Notes: generated by a model from the letters alone, not told the origin. DNA of 64,000 bases from PALSA-693 sp963781155 (GCA_963781155.1 CAWAEC010000009.1:165097-229096), one strand, 5' to 3'. Numbered from the stretch's first letter, positions 17,533 through 26,096 are shown. A program made the numbers and translations.

Positions 17533-18315
17533 TCATCCCTGCATATAGCCGCCCGCATCGACAGGAATCGACTGTCCGGTAATCGTTCGACTTTCGTCGC
17601 TGGCGAGGAACACGACCAGGTTGGCCACGTCGTCGGTCGAGGAGATGGTTTGCAAGGCAACACCCATGGCGCTGCGGTCCCGATACGTGTCGTAGTCGAT
17701 GCCTTCCTCGGCGGCCCGACGGGCCATAAAGTTGTGGAGGAGTTCGGTGTCGATGCTGCCGGGCACGACACAATTGCAGCGGATGCCGTACGAGCCGACC
17801 TCGAGCGCCACGGCCTTCGTGAATGCGCGCAGAGAGGCCTTGGCTGTTACGTAGTGCGACTTGCGAACCATCGCCTGATAACCGGCCGTGGACGAGAAAT
17901 TGAGTATGACGCCCGAGCGACGCTCGAGCATGGATCGGCGCAGGACCTCTCGGGTGCAGAGCATGGCGGCCGTGATATCGACGGCAATGGTGCCGTTCCA
18001 GTTCTCGAGCGTCTGCTCCCATATCCACCGATCTGTGCCTGGCACGGCGGCGTTGTTGCACATGATGTCGACCTGGCCGAACTCCACCATGGCCCGGTCG
18101 ACCATCGCAGCCACATCGTCCTCTTGCGTCACATCGGCTCGCATCGCGATCGCGCCTGGGCCGGCCTGCTCCGCCGCCCGCTGCGCCAGTTCCCCTCGCC
18201 GGGCGGCCAGAAGCACCCTCGCTCCTTCCCGCACAAACCGCCCGCCCATAACCGGGCCAAGACCAGTGCTGCCTCCCGTAACGATCGCAACCTTCCCCTC
18301 CAGGCGGCCGGTCAT
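17533..18315 (-). CDS. SDR-family oxidoreductase
   Basis: This 260-residue short-chain dehydrogenase has TGGSTGLG at residue 13, RADVTQEDD, a CNNAA motif in place of NNAG, serines in NFSSTAG, and the YVTAK catalytic pair. The C-terminus SIPVDAGGYMQG is typical. The ATG at 18315 begins MTGRLEGKVAIVTGG, the normal family start, so the longer upstream frame is discarded. It is divergent from the amidohydrolase gene at 18.5 kb and likely shares a control region with it. It is followed by a truncated acyl-CoA dehydrogenase, which suggests an operon that has lost its next enzyme. Confidence 0.9.
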   Translation of the reverse strand: MTGRLEGKVAIVTGGSTGLGPVMGGRFVREGARVLLAARRGELAQRAAEQAGPGAIAMRADVTQEDDVAAMVDRAMVEFGQVDIMCNNAAVPGTDRWIWEQTLENWNGTIAVDITAAMLCTREVLRRSMLERRSGVILNFSSTAGYQAMVRKSHYVTAKASLRAFTKAVALEVGSYGIRCNCVVPGSIDTELLHNFMARRAAEEGIDYDTYRDRSAMGVALQTISSTDDVANLVVFLASDESRTITGQSIPVDAGGYMQG

Positions 18316-18418
18316 GACCGGCCGTTCCGTTCGGCAGCGCCATGACCACCCGCGTTTCCTCCCGCCTTCCCACCTGCCCTGGCACCTGCCCTGACACCCC
18401 CGGAGGGCAAATCCGATA

Positions 18419-18447
18419 TTGACATCAGGATCACTTTCTGTCATAGT
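18419..18447 (+). promoter_or_regulatory. candidate sigma-70-type promoter
   Basis: TTGACA (18419-18424) and CATAGT (18442-18447) are separated by 17 bases and lie about 40 bp before the preferred GTG start of the amidohydrolase gene. The -35 box is perfect and the -10 box matches TATAAT at four of six positions. Confidence 0.45.
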
Positions 18448-18484
18448 CAGGCGTGCCGACCGAAGCAGAAGGAGACCGTACCCC

Positions 18485-19732
18485 GTGGCCGACCCCAGCC
18501 AAGACTTCATCTACGTACGCGAACGGCGTCTGCCGTACGAGACGTTCGATGCTGACAATCACCTCTACGAGAACCGTGATGCGCTCACGAAGTTCCTTCC
18601 CCCCGAGTACGACGGAGCGATCCGGTATGTGGAGGTCGGCGGCCGCACCAAGCTGGCAGTCCGAGACCACATCAGCGAGTACATCCCGAATCCCACCTTT
18701 GGAAAGGTGGCGGCTCCAGGCAGTTGGGGCAACACTGCCGCCAATCGCGGTCAGGGCGGCGTCGGTGGGCGTACCGGCGTCAAGCCGAAGGTGATGCCCA
18801 GCCTGGATGCCTTTTTTGACCCCGAGCCGCGACTGTCCTTGATGAAGGACATGGGTATCGACCGCACTCTGCTGTGGCCGACGCTGGCGAGCGTGCTGGA
18901 AGAGCGGGTCGCGGACGATCCGGATGTCGCGCTGGCCGTAATCCACGCCCTCAACCAGTGGATGCATGAGCACTGGAGTTTTGTGTACTCCGATGCCATC
19001 TTCACCACGCCCATCATTAGCTTGGCGGGCGGCGCCGGTCCCGCACTCGAGGAGTTGCAGTACGTGCACGATCGCGGCGCCAAGATCTTCCTGATCCGGG
19101 TCGCGCCAGTGCCGACCTGGCGGGGACGCAAATCGTTCGCCCTCACCGAGTTCGACCCGTTTTGGGCCGAGGTCGAGCGCCTCGGCATCGTGGTCGGCAT
19201 GCACTCGGGCGATGCCGGCTATCAGCGGTACCTCAACGAGTGGGACGGCATCCCCGACGAGACCCTGCCGTTCAAGGCCACCGGGTCGCCGGCGTTCCAG
19301 GCCATGGCCTCCGACAAGAGTGTGGTGCACGATGCCATGGCTTCCATCATCGGCCACGGCCTCGCCACCCGTTTCCCGGACCTGAAGTTCATGCCAGTGG
19401 AGTACCAGTCGGACTGGATCCGGCCCTTCGTGCAGCGCATCCAGGCCGCGTATGAAAAGTCGCCTGTGCTCTTCGACGAAGATCCGTTCGAGGTGTTCAA
19501 ACGCAACATCTACGTCCATATCTTCCACGAGCCGGATCCCCAGGGCCTCCTCGACCTGGGTCTGCCGGCGGACCGGCTCATGTTCGGCTCCGACTTCCCC
19601 CATCCAGAAGGCATCTCGGACCCTCTGGCCTACAGCGAGGTAGTGGAGGCCCTTACTCCCGAACAGCGGGAATTGATCATGGGCGGCACCCTGGCCAGAG
19701 CCATGAAGACCGGCAACTACGGCACTCCCTAG
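18485..19732 (+). CDS. amidohydrolase-family (Amidohydro_2) protein
   Basis: This TIM-barrel metal-dependent hydrolase of about 415 residues has an N-terminal YETFDADNHLYE metal segment, the block GIVVGMHSGDAG, the conserved FPDLKFMPVEYQ, and FGSDFPHPEG with the C-terminal Asp. It belongs to the same superfamily as the protein at 11.2 kb and shares the FPDLKF segment but is longer. I choose GTG 18485 because AGAAGGAG precedes it; a more upstream ATG at 18419 would add a basic, atypical stretch. It is divergent from an SDR gene and probably acts in the same pathway. The substrate is unknown. Confidence 0.88.
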   Translation: MADPSQDFIYVRERRLPYETFDADNHLYENRDALTKFLPPEYDGAIRYVEVGGRTKLAVRDHISEYIPNPTFGKVAAPGSWGNTAANRGQGGVGGRTGVKPKVMPSLDAFFDPEPRLSLMKDMGIDRTLLWPTLASVLEERVADDPDVALAVIHALNQWMHEHWSFVYSDAIFTTPIISLAGGAGPALEELQYVHDRGAKIFLIRVAPVPTWRGRKSFALTEFDPFWAEVERLGIVVGMHSGDAGYQRYLNEWDGIPDETLPFKATGSPAFQAMASDKSVVHDAMASIIGHGLATRFPDLKFMPVEYQSDWIRPFVQRIQAAYEKSPVLFDEDPFEVFKRNIYVHIFHEPDPQGLLDLGLPADRLMFGSDFPHPEGISDPLAYSEVVEALTPEQRELIMGGTLARAMKTGNYGTP

Positions 19733-19762
19733 CCGGCAGGTGACCGCAACCCAACCCGATGC

Positions 19763-19810
19763 GCGCGATCGAGTCCGCGCTCCCCCAAGGGAGCGCGGAC
19801 TCGATCGCGC
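19763..19810. repeat. perfect 22-bp inverted repeat
   Basis: Arms at 19763-19784 and 19789-19810 are exact reverse complements around the loop CCAA. It begins 30 bp after the amidohydrolase stop and ends four bases before the GTG used as the TetR start. There is no T-run, so it is not a standard terminator. The right arm, read in the TetR frame, gives residues typical of a TetR N-terminus. Confidence 0.85.
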
Positions 19811-19813
19811 CTG

Positions 19814-20380
19814 GTGGAAGCAGCCAAGGAGGTATTCGCGGAGCACGGCCTCCTGGATGCCCGCATCGCCGACATCACGGAACGAGCCGGCATCTCTTAC
19901 GGGTCGTTTTACAATTACTTCGACTCGAAAGAGGAGCTGTTTCGAGAGATCGCGGTGGAAGTCGACGCCCGTCTCCGCGCCCCTATGGACGAGGTCATCC
20001 TGGCTCGCCAGTCGGAACTATCTCCTCAAGATCGGCTCCGCGAGGCCATCCGCCGGCATTACCAGATCTACCGCGACGAGGCGAGCCTGCTCGGGGCGAT
20101 CGAGCAGGCCGCTCGTCTTGATGAAGTGGTGGCCTCAAACCGAGCCAAACAACAACGCGAGGACACCGGTCTGGTTGCGGAATCCATCCGATCACTCCAG
20201 GAGCGCGGATTCGCCGATCCCCGATTGGATCCCACCGTGGCCGCAGCCGCGCTTGGTGCCATGACCTATCGATTCGCCGAACAATGGCTGGCGGACGAGG
20301 GGCTCGATTGCGAGTTCGAGCAGGGTGTCGAAACCGTCACCCGTCTCTTCATCAACGCGCTGGGCCTCGGCGGGACCTGA
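19814..20380 (+). CDS. TetR-family transcriptional regulator
   Basis: This regulator of about 188 residues has the HTH in LDARIADITERAGISYGSFY followed by NYFDSKEELF, near residues 13-45, and a helical C-terminal domain. GTG 19814 is the first usable start. The in-frame codons before it read KGARTRSRL, exactly what precedes VEAAKEVFAEHG in normal TetR proteins, but there is no start codon between them and the amidohydrolase stop. The true N-terminus may be damaged, or translation may start at a rarer codon. The 22-bp inverted repeat covers this upstream segment. It probably regulates the amidohydrolase/SDR pair. Confidence 0.82.
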   Translation: MEAAKEVFAEHGLLDARIADITERAGISYGSFYNYFDSKEELFREIAVEVDARLRAPMDEVILARQSELSPQDRLREAIRRHYQIYRDEASLLGAIEQAARLDEVVASNRAKQQREDTGLVAESIRSLQERGFADPRLDPTVAAAALGAMTYRFAEQWLADEGLDCEFEQGVETVTRLFINALGLGGT

Positions 20381-20477
20381 GCGGCGCGTCAGGACGCCAT
20401 CGAAATCGGCAGGCGGCCTCCTTTGGTTGCCGGGCCGTGGCGAGCTGCCCACCCACCAGCGGGCCGGCTCGAGCAGG

Positions 20478-20930
20478 TCAGGAGCCGGTCAGCTGTGGGC
20501 TGCTCTCGGGCGCTTCGAACCGGGAGCGGCCGCCTTCGATGCTTGTCAGCACCAGGCGCGAACCGAGGATCACATCGCGGCGCCGCTCGTCGGTCGGTCC
20601 GTATTCGATCGCCAGCCACCAAAATCGCCCGTACTTTCCCGCCTTGGAGAGAGAGCAGCGGTGGTCGCCGGCAGCGGCGATCAGCGCGACGAGGGGACCG
20701 GGGCCCACGCCGACAACCGTAATCGCCCAGCCCGGGAGGGTGATCCTCACAGCGCCGGTCGGGGTGGTCGCCACGCCGGAGATCGGCAGCCCACGGAACT
20801 CATTGACGTGCGAGAGCAGCTCCTGGGAGTGCTCAGCGACTATTCGACGAGCGCGACGCCGCCAGGTAGACCGGGCTCGCCACCCCAGGTGGCTCACCGG
20901 ATCCTCGCTTGTGCGGTACAACGATGACAT
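20478..20930 (-). CDS. hypothetical protein
   Basis: This is a frame of up to 150 residues that I do not recognise. The middle reads like a real beta-rich domain: GLPISGVATTPTGAVRITL, then WAITVVGVGPGPLVALIAAAG, and later GRFWWLAIEYGPTDERR and LGSRLVLTSIEGG. The first 30 residues are arginine-rich and may not be translated. The 3' end converges on the TetR gene. The annotated ATG overlaps, on the other strand, the ATG of a short plus-strand frame, so one of these starts is wrong. Confidence 0.5.
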   Translation of the reverse strand: MSSLYRTSEDPVSHLGWRARSTWRRRARRIVAEHSQELLSHVNEFRGLPISGVATTPTGAVRITLPGWAITVVGVGPGPLVALIAAAGDHRCSLSKAGKYGRFWWLAIEYGPTDERRRDVILGSRLVLTSIEGGRSRFEAPESSPQLTGS

Positions 20931-21563
20931 GACAGAGCCCTTCCCTGGGCGGTTTGACCTGAACGAGACTGGGATTTGGTTCGCGCGTCACGTGGGCGGA
21001 AGACGACCCGCGGTGACAGGACGACTCGCGACAGTCCCCGCCTCGCGGAGGGCACGACCGGGGGACGACTCGGGTGACCGAAGGTGCTGCGCTGGCGCCG
21101 CCCCGCGCCGGTGAGGACGAATTCGCTAGTGGCTCAATCGGCTGACACTCCGACACCGCGGCGCCGGGTCCCGGACTGCTTCGCCCGGAGTGAAGCACCG
21201 AGGAGGGCAGTGTGAGCGGCGATGACATGAATCGGCTTGGGGGTTGTCGCCACAAGCTCCTCCTTTCGTTCTATGGGTAATGCAGTTCTAACGCGGAACG
21301 ATGGCCCGGGCCACCGAATATTCGTCGCTGCCAGAGGGAGGCGTCCAGAGACTGGTCTGGCTGGGGCGACAACGACGCCCTCGATCGTCAACCTTTCCAG
21401 GAGATAGTGTGATTGGGGCGAGGCGGAGCCGAGATAACGCGAGCCCGGATGTGCAGAGTCACCGATTTATGGAAGAGAACGACATGGACCTCCACGACTC
21501 TTACGTGATCACCTCGGCTGACATGGCCACCGCCACCATGCGTGCCAGACCGAGCGCAGGCCG
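20931..21563. other. gene-poor stretch with two weak small frames
   Basis: No confident gene is visible over about 630 bp. A plus-strand frame (20929-21114, 61 residues, beginning MTEPFPGRFDLNETGIWFA) has a plausible opening and then becomes arginine-rich, so it may be the start of a destroyed gene. A minus-strand frame (21134-21253, 39 residues) begins with GTG four to six bases after AAAGGAGGAG. The hexamer GTTCTA occurs twice near 21268-21292 in direct orientation. Confidence 0.35.
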
Positions 21564-22118
21564 ATGACCCCCGTATTGCCGGACAAGCCGTCCGGATTGC
21601 CGCAATCGGGTCGCGAGGTGCTCGCCAGGGAAGGGGATGAGAAGGGCGGACCGTCGACTCAACCGCTTGCGCCTTTCTTCGAGTGCTGGCTCGATACTTT
21701 CATCTTCAACGGCCACCTCGATCCAAAGCTTCGCGAGTTAGCAATCCTCCGGATGATGTGGCGGTGCAGGCAGTCATTCGAGTGGGGAAACCACTACCGG
21801 TTGGCCCGGAATGCGGGATTGTCACCCCAGGAGATTGTCGCGGTCCGTACCCGTAATCCGGACGGCGACTTGCAGGGCGACGTCGCGGTCGTGGTGCGAG
21901 CCGCCGATGAGGTAGTGGATATCGGCCACATCACCGCGCACACGTACACGGCCGTTCGAGAGGTGTTTCCTGAATCCGAGCTGGTGCAGGAATTCCTGTA
22001 CCTGGTCGCGGGCTACCGGATGTTCGCCAGCGTCAGCGCCACGACTCAGGTGACAGCCGAGAGCCGGGGAATGCGAATGTGGCCCCCTGACGGCAGGGGG
22101 CCGGAGGCAGCGCCATAG
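21564..22118 (+). CDS. carboxymuconolactone decarboxylase-family protein
   Basis: This 184-residue member of the CMD/AhpD-like all-helical fold has the core LRELAILRMMWRCRQSFEWG followed by NHYRLARNAGLSPQEI, which carries the helix pair and the conserved Glu-Trp...His arrangement. The usual redox CxxC pair is absent; a single cysteine is present in WRCRQ, so peroxidase-type chemistry is unlikely. In ring-degradation clusters such proteins act on lactones or serve unassigned roles. It stands alone on the plus strand, 90 bp from the convergent VOC gene. The first 30 residues are low in conservation and the start is uncertain. Confidence 0.82.
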   Translation: MTPVLPDKPSGLPQSGREVLAREGDEKGGPSTQPLAPFFECWLDTFIFNGHLDPKLRELAILRMMWRCRQSFEWGNHYRLARNAGLSPQEIVAVRTRNPDGDLQGDVAVVVRAADEVVDIGHITAHTYTAVREVFPESELVQEFLYLVAGYRMFASVSATTQVTAESRGMRMWPPDGRGPEAAP

Positions 22119-22207
22119 CGCGGCGCTTGTTACCGGAGGACACACCCAAGCCCCCATGGACGCCTCTCTGGCCTGAACTCGACGAACCCGGACGGGCCGT
22201 GATTCGG

Positions 22208-22609
22208 CTAGCGACTTTGGACCTCGAGCCAGTTTCCCTCTGGGTCCCGGATCATGGCGAGGGACAGTCCCCCGGCCGCCTCGTTGGGTGCGGTCGGTAC
22301 GTCAAGCCCAAACTTCCGGCAGGCGTCGAGCACCGCTTGCACATCATCGACAACCAGGGTGAAGTATCGAACGCCGGCTCGCGCGTCAAACCGATCGCTC
22401 GGATCGGGATCAGGTGACGATCCTTCCGGTTCGAAGATACGCAAGATACTGCCCCCCGCCCGGAAGCGGTGGATCTTCCCGGCTCCGGGAAAGACGATAG
22501 ACCGAAGTGGCTCGAAGCCAAGGCACTCGCCGTAGAACGCAACCAACTGTTCGGGCGCGGCGGACACGATGCCGACACCAAGAGGGGCACGAACCTCGAA
22601 ACTCACCAC
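22208..22609 (-). CDS. VOC (glyoxalase/dioxygenase superfamily) protein
   Basis: This 133-residue protein has the paired beta-alpha-beta-beta-beta units of the VOC superfamily. The first half includes VGIVSAAPEQLVAFYGECLGF and the second YFTLVVDDVQAVLDACRKFG, ending with IRDPEGNWLEVQSR, where the final Glu is a typical metal ligand. Members include glyoxalase I, ring-cleavage dioxygenases and methylmalonyl-CoA epimerase; length and ending fit a small lyase or epimerase-like protein. It is convergent with the CMD gene, and no operon partner is evident. Confidence 0.85.
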   Translation of the reverse strand: MVSFEVRAPLGVGIVSAAPEQLVAFYGECLGFEPLRSIVFPGAGKIHRFRAGGSILRIFEPEGSSPDPDPSDRFDARAGVRYFTLVVDDVQAVLDACRKFGLDVPTAPNEAAGGLSLAMIRDPEGNWLEVQSR

Positions 22610-22814
22610 CCGATGGTAGCCCGCGCCTCGCGGATGGGACCGGTCTGACCTCCGCGTTTCGGATTCCCTAAGACCGCCACCGTCGCTGCTCCGAGCTACC
22701 GAGCGACCGGCCGCTGACGCCGGGATTCACAAGATCTCCACATCCTCTCGATGTGGGCCGCAATTCGGTCAGCTCCAATAGATCACACAACAAGCAGTCA
22801 AGCCGGGAGCATCC

Positions 22815-23405
22815 ATGTCCGCGTACCATTGCCCGCTTTGTCCACTTATTTTCCAGCACCGCAGTGAAGCCGAATGGCATCTGCGGGAGGAGCACCGATC
22901 GCGCGTCGACGAGGAAGCTGGCCTGCGGACCGAACTGGCGGCGGCCGCTGCTCCCTTGGACTGGGAACGGCTTCGGATACTGCGCGCCTCACCGGGCCGA
23001 CCCTCGGTCACCCTGCTGTTCCGGTGGCTCCACCAGCGCCAGCAGCAGACCGTGGCCGAGCTCGGCCAGGCCGATCAGCACAATCAACTCGCGTGGGGGC
23101 TTGAAGCTGCCTGGAGCGCGCTGCATTCCGGCAAGGTCGACCGGCTGTGGGTGGAGCACGATTATGCCGTCCCCGGCCGCATTCTCCCGGGAGGCCTGGG
23201 AGTGCAGACGACCATCGATCCTGCCGAACCTGGTGTTATCGATGATCTCGTCGACGCCCTCATTACAAAATCCGCCAAACTCGGCATCCCTGTCGACGTG
23301 CTGGACCGAGGCGCCCTCGACCGCGCCGAACCGCTTGCGGCCCGAATCCCGCTCGCGACATCGACGACGGCCGTCTGCCGCTCCTTGTTGTTGGCAGCGG
23401 CCTGA
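22815..23405 (+). CDS. C2H2 zinc-finger protein with release-factor-like C-terminal region
   Basis: This 196-residue protein has two parts. Residues 4-27 form a classical C2H2 finger: C6-x2-C9-x12-H22-x4-H27 with Phe13 at the usual core position. The remainder resembles the C-terminal half of bacterial relatives of archaeo-eukaryotic release factor eRF1 (baeRF): GKVDRLWVEHDYAVPGR, then DDLVDALITKSAKLGIPVDVLD. The first two eRF1-type domains appear to be replaced or shortened. Isolated eukaryote-like C2H2 fingers are uncommon in bacteria, so this is an unusual fusion. It ends two bases before the ExoD-like gene. A ribosome-associated or nucleic-acid-binding role is a guess. Confidence 0.65.
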   Translation: MSAYHCPLCPLIFQHRSEAEWHLREEHRSRVDEEAGLRTELAAAAAPLDWERLRILRASPGRPSVTLLFRWLHQRQQQTVAELGQADQHNQLAWGLEAAWSALHSGKVDRLWVEHDYAVPGRILPGGLGVQTTIDPAEPGVIDDLVDALITKSAKLGIPVDVLDRGALDRAEPLAARIPLATSTTAVCRSLLLAAA

Positions 23406-23407
23406 GC

Positions 23408-24178
23408 ATGCGCGCCCACCCGGACTTCCCGCCAACCGTCGCAGACCGAGACGGCTTCCCACCATCAACACATGACGGCGACGATGAATCCACCGTGGGC
23501 CAAATATCTCACCGGAAGGAGTCAGTGGGCTCCCCGCATCGGCGCGCCGGCCCTGACGACACCATCGTTGGGCAATCGCCATCGGGAAGCTTGTTTAGCG
23601 ACGAGCTGGAGACATGGCTGCGCGCCACCGGCCCCAAGACACTCGGCGAACTCAGAACTCTCTTTGCCGAGAGGTCCTTCGCCGTGGCGGCCATGTTGTT
23701 GATGTTCTTACCCGCACTTCCGCTGCCGACCGGCGGCGTCAGTCACGCCTTCGAGATCGTCACCATTCTCATTGCCGCTCAGATGGTCAACGGCCGCCAC
23801 ACCCTTTGGCTCCCCCGTAGTTGGCAACGCCGCGAGCTCGGACGGCTCGCGACCGAAAAGGCCATCCCACCAATCACTCGCTGGATTCGCCGCTTCGAGC
23901 GCCATGCACAGCGACGGGGGGCGTCGGTCCTCGAAGGCAAAGCGGCCCAGCGGGTTGTTGGTCTGGTTCTCATCGCCGCGGCCGTGACGGCACTGGCAGC
24001 CCCACCGTTCTCGGGGCTGGATACTTTCCCCGCCATGGGAGCTGTCATCATTTGTTTGGGCTTCATACTTCGAGATCTGGTTATCCTCGCCAGCGGGATT
24101 GCCCTCACTGCGGTAGGAGCCGCCCTCATCGCCACGCTGGGGATGGCTCTCGCCCGCTCCGTCTCGCATCTCTTCTAG
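23408..24178 (+). CDS. ExoD-family membrane protein
   Basis: This 256-residue protein matches the exopolysaccharide synthesis ExoD family. After a 60-residue polar N-terminus comes the domain LETWLRATGPKTLGELRTLF, then hydrophobic AAMLLMFLPALPLPTGGVSH, a basic loop (LPRSWQRRELGR), and C-terminal membrane segments including VVGLVLIAAAVTALAAPPFSG and GAVIICLGFILRD. The family is linked to exopolysaccharide production, but the molecular role is not settled. It starts two bases after the zinc-finger gene, so the two are probably co-transcribed. The long polar start could be partly untranslated. Confidence 0.82.
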   Translation: MRAHPDFPPTVADRDGFPPSTHDGDDESTVGQISHRKESVGSPHRRAGPDDTIVGQSPSGSLFSDELETWLRATGPKTLGELRTLFAERSFAVAAMLLMFLPALPLPTGGVSHAFEIVTILIAAQMVNGRHTLWLPRSWQRRELGRLATEKAIPPITRWIRRFERHAQRRGASVLEGKAAQRVVGLVLIAAAVTALAAPPFSGLDTFPAMGAVIICLGFILRDLVILASGIALTAVGAALIATLGMALARSVSHLF

Positions 24179-24422
24179 TCCCCACCTCCTGAAGCCTGCT
24201 CTCAGGCCGCCCCACCGGGTTTGCCTTCCGACCCTGACGAACACGGTGGGTGAGCGGCCACTGAGGTAGGGAGCCGCCGGGCTCTTCATAACCCGTCGCC
24301 CGGCGGTTCCTTACCGGCTCGAGGTCGGCTGGGCGACGAGCCAAGCGAAGCCAAGTTCGAGGACGGTATGGCCTCGCCCCGTTGCCCACGCGGCCAATGT
24401 TGAACTCGGTACTATTTCGCGC

Positions 24423-25275
24423 ATGGTCGAACCACAGCGGGCCTTCCCGTCCACAATCACCCGCGTCGAGAAGATCGACGAGGACGCCGTCGCTGCCTTC
24501 GCTCTGGCGACGAACGACCCCAATCCCCGCTACCTGGACGGCTCGGCGGTACCCCCGTTGTTCACCGCCACGACCATCCTGGAGACCACGTGGGAATCCC
24601 AGCGTGTCGGAATCGGACCCGAGGATGTGTCCGGGTCGAACGGGTCGGTGCACGGGCAGCATGACGTTTACTTCCACGGCACGGTCAGCTGTGGCATGTC
24701 GGTCCGCTCGAAGGGCGCAACGTTCTGTGCTCACCAGACCGCCGGTGGAGTCCTTGTCGTGCAGAGGATCCTGGTGACGGACGAAGATGACTCCCCACTC
24801 GTCGAGCACCTCTGGTCGAAATTTTCACGTGGGCGCGACCGTCGCCGAAGAACTCGGACCGCCGCTCGCCTCGCACAGTTTTCCGGAGAACTCCCGCGAT
24901 TTACTGGTCGGAAGGAGGATGGTTCGCGTCGATCGGGACCAGGCGTTCCGTTACGCCGGGGTGTCCGGGGATCGCGTCGGCCATGCCATCAGTGACGACA
25001 TTGCTCAGATCGAGGGCTATCCGAGCAAGATCCTGCAAGGGATGTGCACGTTCGCGCTGGCAAGCGGCGTACTTGTCGACTTTTTGGCGGACGGCGACCC
25101 TTATCGCCTCAGCCGGCTCGCGGTGCGTTTCGCGCGTCCCGCCTTCCCGCGCAAGGACCTGGAGGTCAACGTCTACGATGCAGGGACGACAGAACCAGGC
25201 TGCAGGGCCTTCGCCTTCGAGGGAGTGCAGGACGGAGTCACCGTCCTGAAGCACGGTCGAGTTGAGTTGATCTAG
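24423..25275 (+). pseudogene. MaoC-type (double hotdog) hydratase with frameshift
   Basis: Two overlapping frames encode one protein of about 280 residues. The first (24423 on) holds the N-terminal hotdog half, ITRVEKIDEDAVAAFALATN and later DVYFHGTVSCGMSVRSKG. The second (to 25275) holds the MaoC half, with DQAFRYAGVSGDRVGHAISD and YPSKILQGMCTFALASGVL. The frame changes in AAATTTTCAC near 24825; one T too many in the T-run would explain it. MaoC proteins hydrate enoyl-CoA, so this gene would fit the catabolic region. It could be a sequencing error in a live gene. Confidence 0.75.
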
Positions 25276-25335
25276 CGAGAAGGCGAGGTGCGGGAGGCGC
25301 ACGTCACCACCAGCATGGTGCCAGTGTTCAGATGA

Positions 25336-25779
25336 TCAGCTTCGGCGCTCGCTGATAGGGATGCGTCGACCCTCGATCTCTTCGACGGCTGACCAGAAGT
25401 CCTCGGGAACCTCCACCGCGCCCTTGCCCGGCTCGACAAACACGGTGACGATCTCCGCCGAATGCACGATGCGACCGTCGTCGGCGTGCCAGAGGCCGGC
25501 GGCAAAGCTGCACGAGCGCCGGCTTCGGCCCTCCACCCGGATCCCCCTCTGAAGTGCCTGACCGGCGAAGGCTTCATTGTCGAGGGAATACGTCACCCGG
25601 CGCATGGCGGGGCTCACTGTCGACACGGCCAGGCCCTCTCTGGCTTTGGCCAGATACTTCGACCAGAGGACAGATACGAGCTCCTGCGTCTGGTAGTCGA
25701 CAAGGTGATGAGCGTCGCTAGGCTTTCCTGGTCCGATCACGTCCTCCACGATGGTGTATTCGTCCTCACGCATAGCCAC
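25336..25779 (-). CDS. hotdog-fold acyl-CoA thioesterase-like protein
   Basis: This 147-residue protein has the 4HBT-type hotdog pattern. LVDYQTQELVSVLWSKYLAK is the long central helix region, VSPAMRRVTYSLDNEAFAGQ and IRVEGRSRRSCSFAAGLWHA are strands, and VHSAEIVTVFVEPGKG closes the sheet. Likely activity is hydrolysis of acyl-CoA or a related thioester. It is convergent with the MaoC-type gene 60 bp away. The second ATG (25773) is as plausible as the first. The catalytic residue cannot be assigned with confidence. Confidence 0.75.
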   Translation of the reverse strand: MAMREDEYTIVEDVIGPGKPSDAHHLVDYQTQELVSVLWSKYLAKAREGLAVSTVSPAMRRVTYSLDNEAFAGQALQRGIRVEGRSRRSCSFAAGLWHADDGRIVHSAEIVTVFVEPGKGAVEVPEDFWSAVEEIEGRRIPISERRS

Positions 25780-25831
25780 AACTTAGCCGCCCGGTTACGA
25801 CAGGTCCCGGAGAGAACTGCACGCTCCGCTG

Positions 25832-25919
25832 CTACCCGACACGGGGGAAGTTGAAGACCCTGCGAGCATTGTCCTCGGCGAGCTGCATGTCGACGTCCTT
25901 GACCACCTGACCGAAGTGT
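25832..25919 (-). pseudogene. amidohydrolase C-terminal scrap
   Basis: About 28 codons on the minus strand read VKDVDMQLAEDNARRVFNFP and end at TAG. This is the usual end of amidohydrolase 2-type proteins (a helix with EDNARRVF). No upstream body is present. Immediately beyond, the plus strand has a short frame ending at 26029 (GDGTRAALAVHKHANPMIEW), which may be the end of a GntR-type regulator. The 25.8-26.1 kb gap thus holds at least one gene fragment. Confidence 0.4.
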
Positions 25920-26069
25920 CATCCGCCGTGCTGGCGGGCGACGGCACCCGGGCAGCGCTGGCCGTTCACAAGCACGCCAACCCGATGATCGAATGGCTCG
26001 TCAATCAGATGCCTGGGCGTCCCGTGTGATGTCGGCTTGAGGGGTCGGCTTTCCGTCGTCACGCGCAAA

Positions 26070-26096
26070 TGGAGCCGGCTCTGTGAGCCGGCTCCA
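26070..26096 (-). terminator. hairpin downstream of the beta-helix gene
   Basis: Perfect 12-bp arms (TGGAGCCGGCTC at 26070-26081 and its complement at 26085-26096) enclose a three-base loop, 22 bp after the stop of the beta-helix gene. On the minus strand ATTTG follows, a short T-run. It is a probable intrinsic terminator. Confidence 0.65.

Noticed and set aside
18431..19846. Minus-strand frame of 471 residues
   Set aside because: It is antisense to the amidohydrolase gene at 18.5 kb, which has clear metal-binding motifs and a ribosome binding site.
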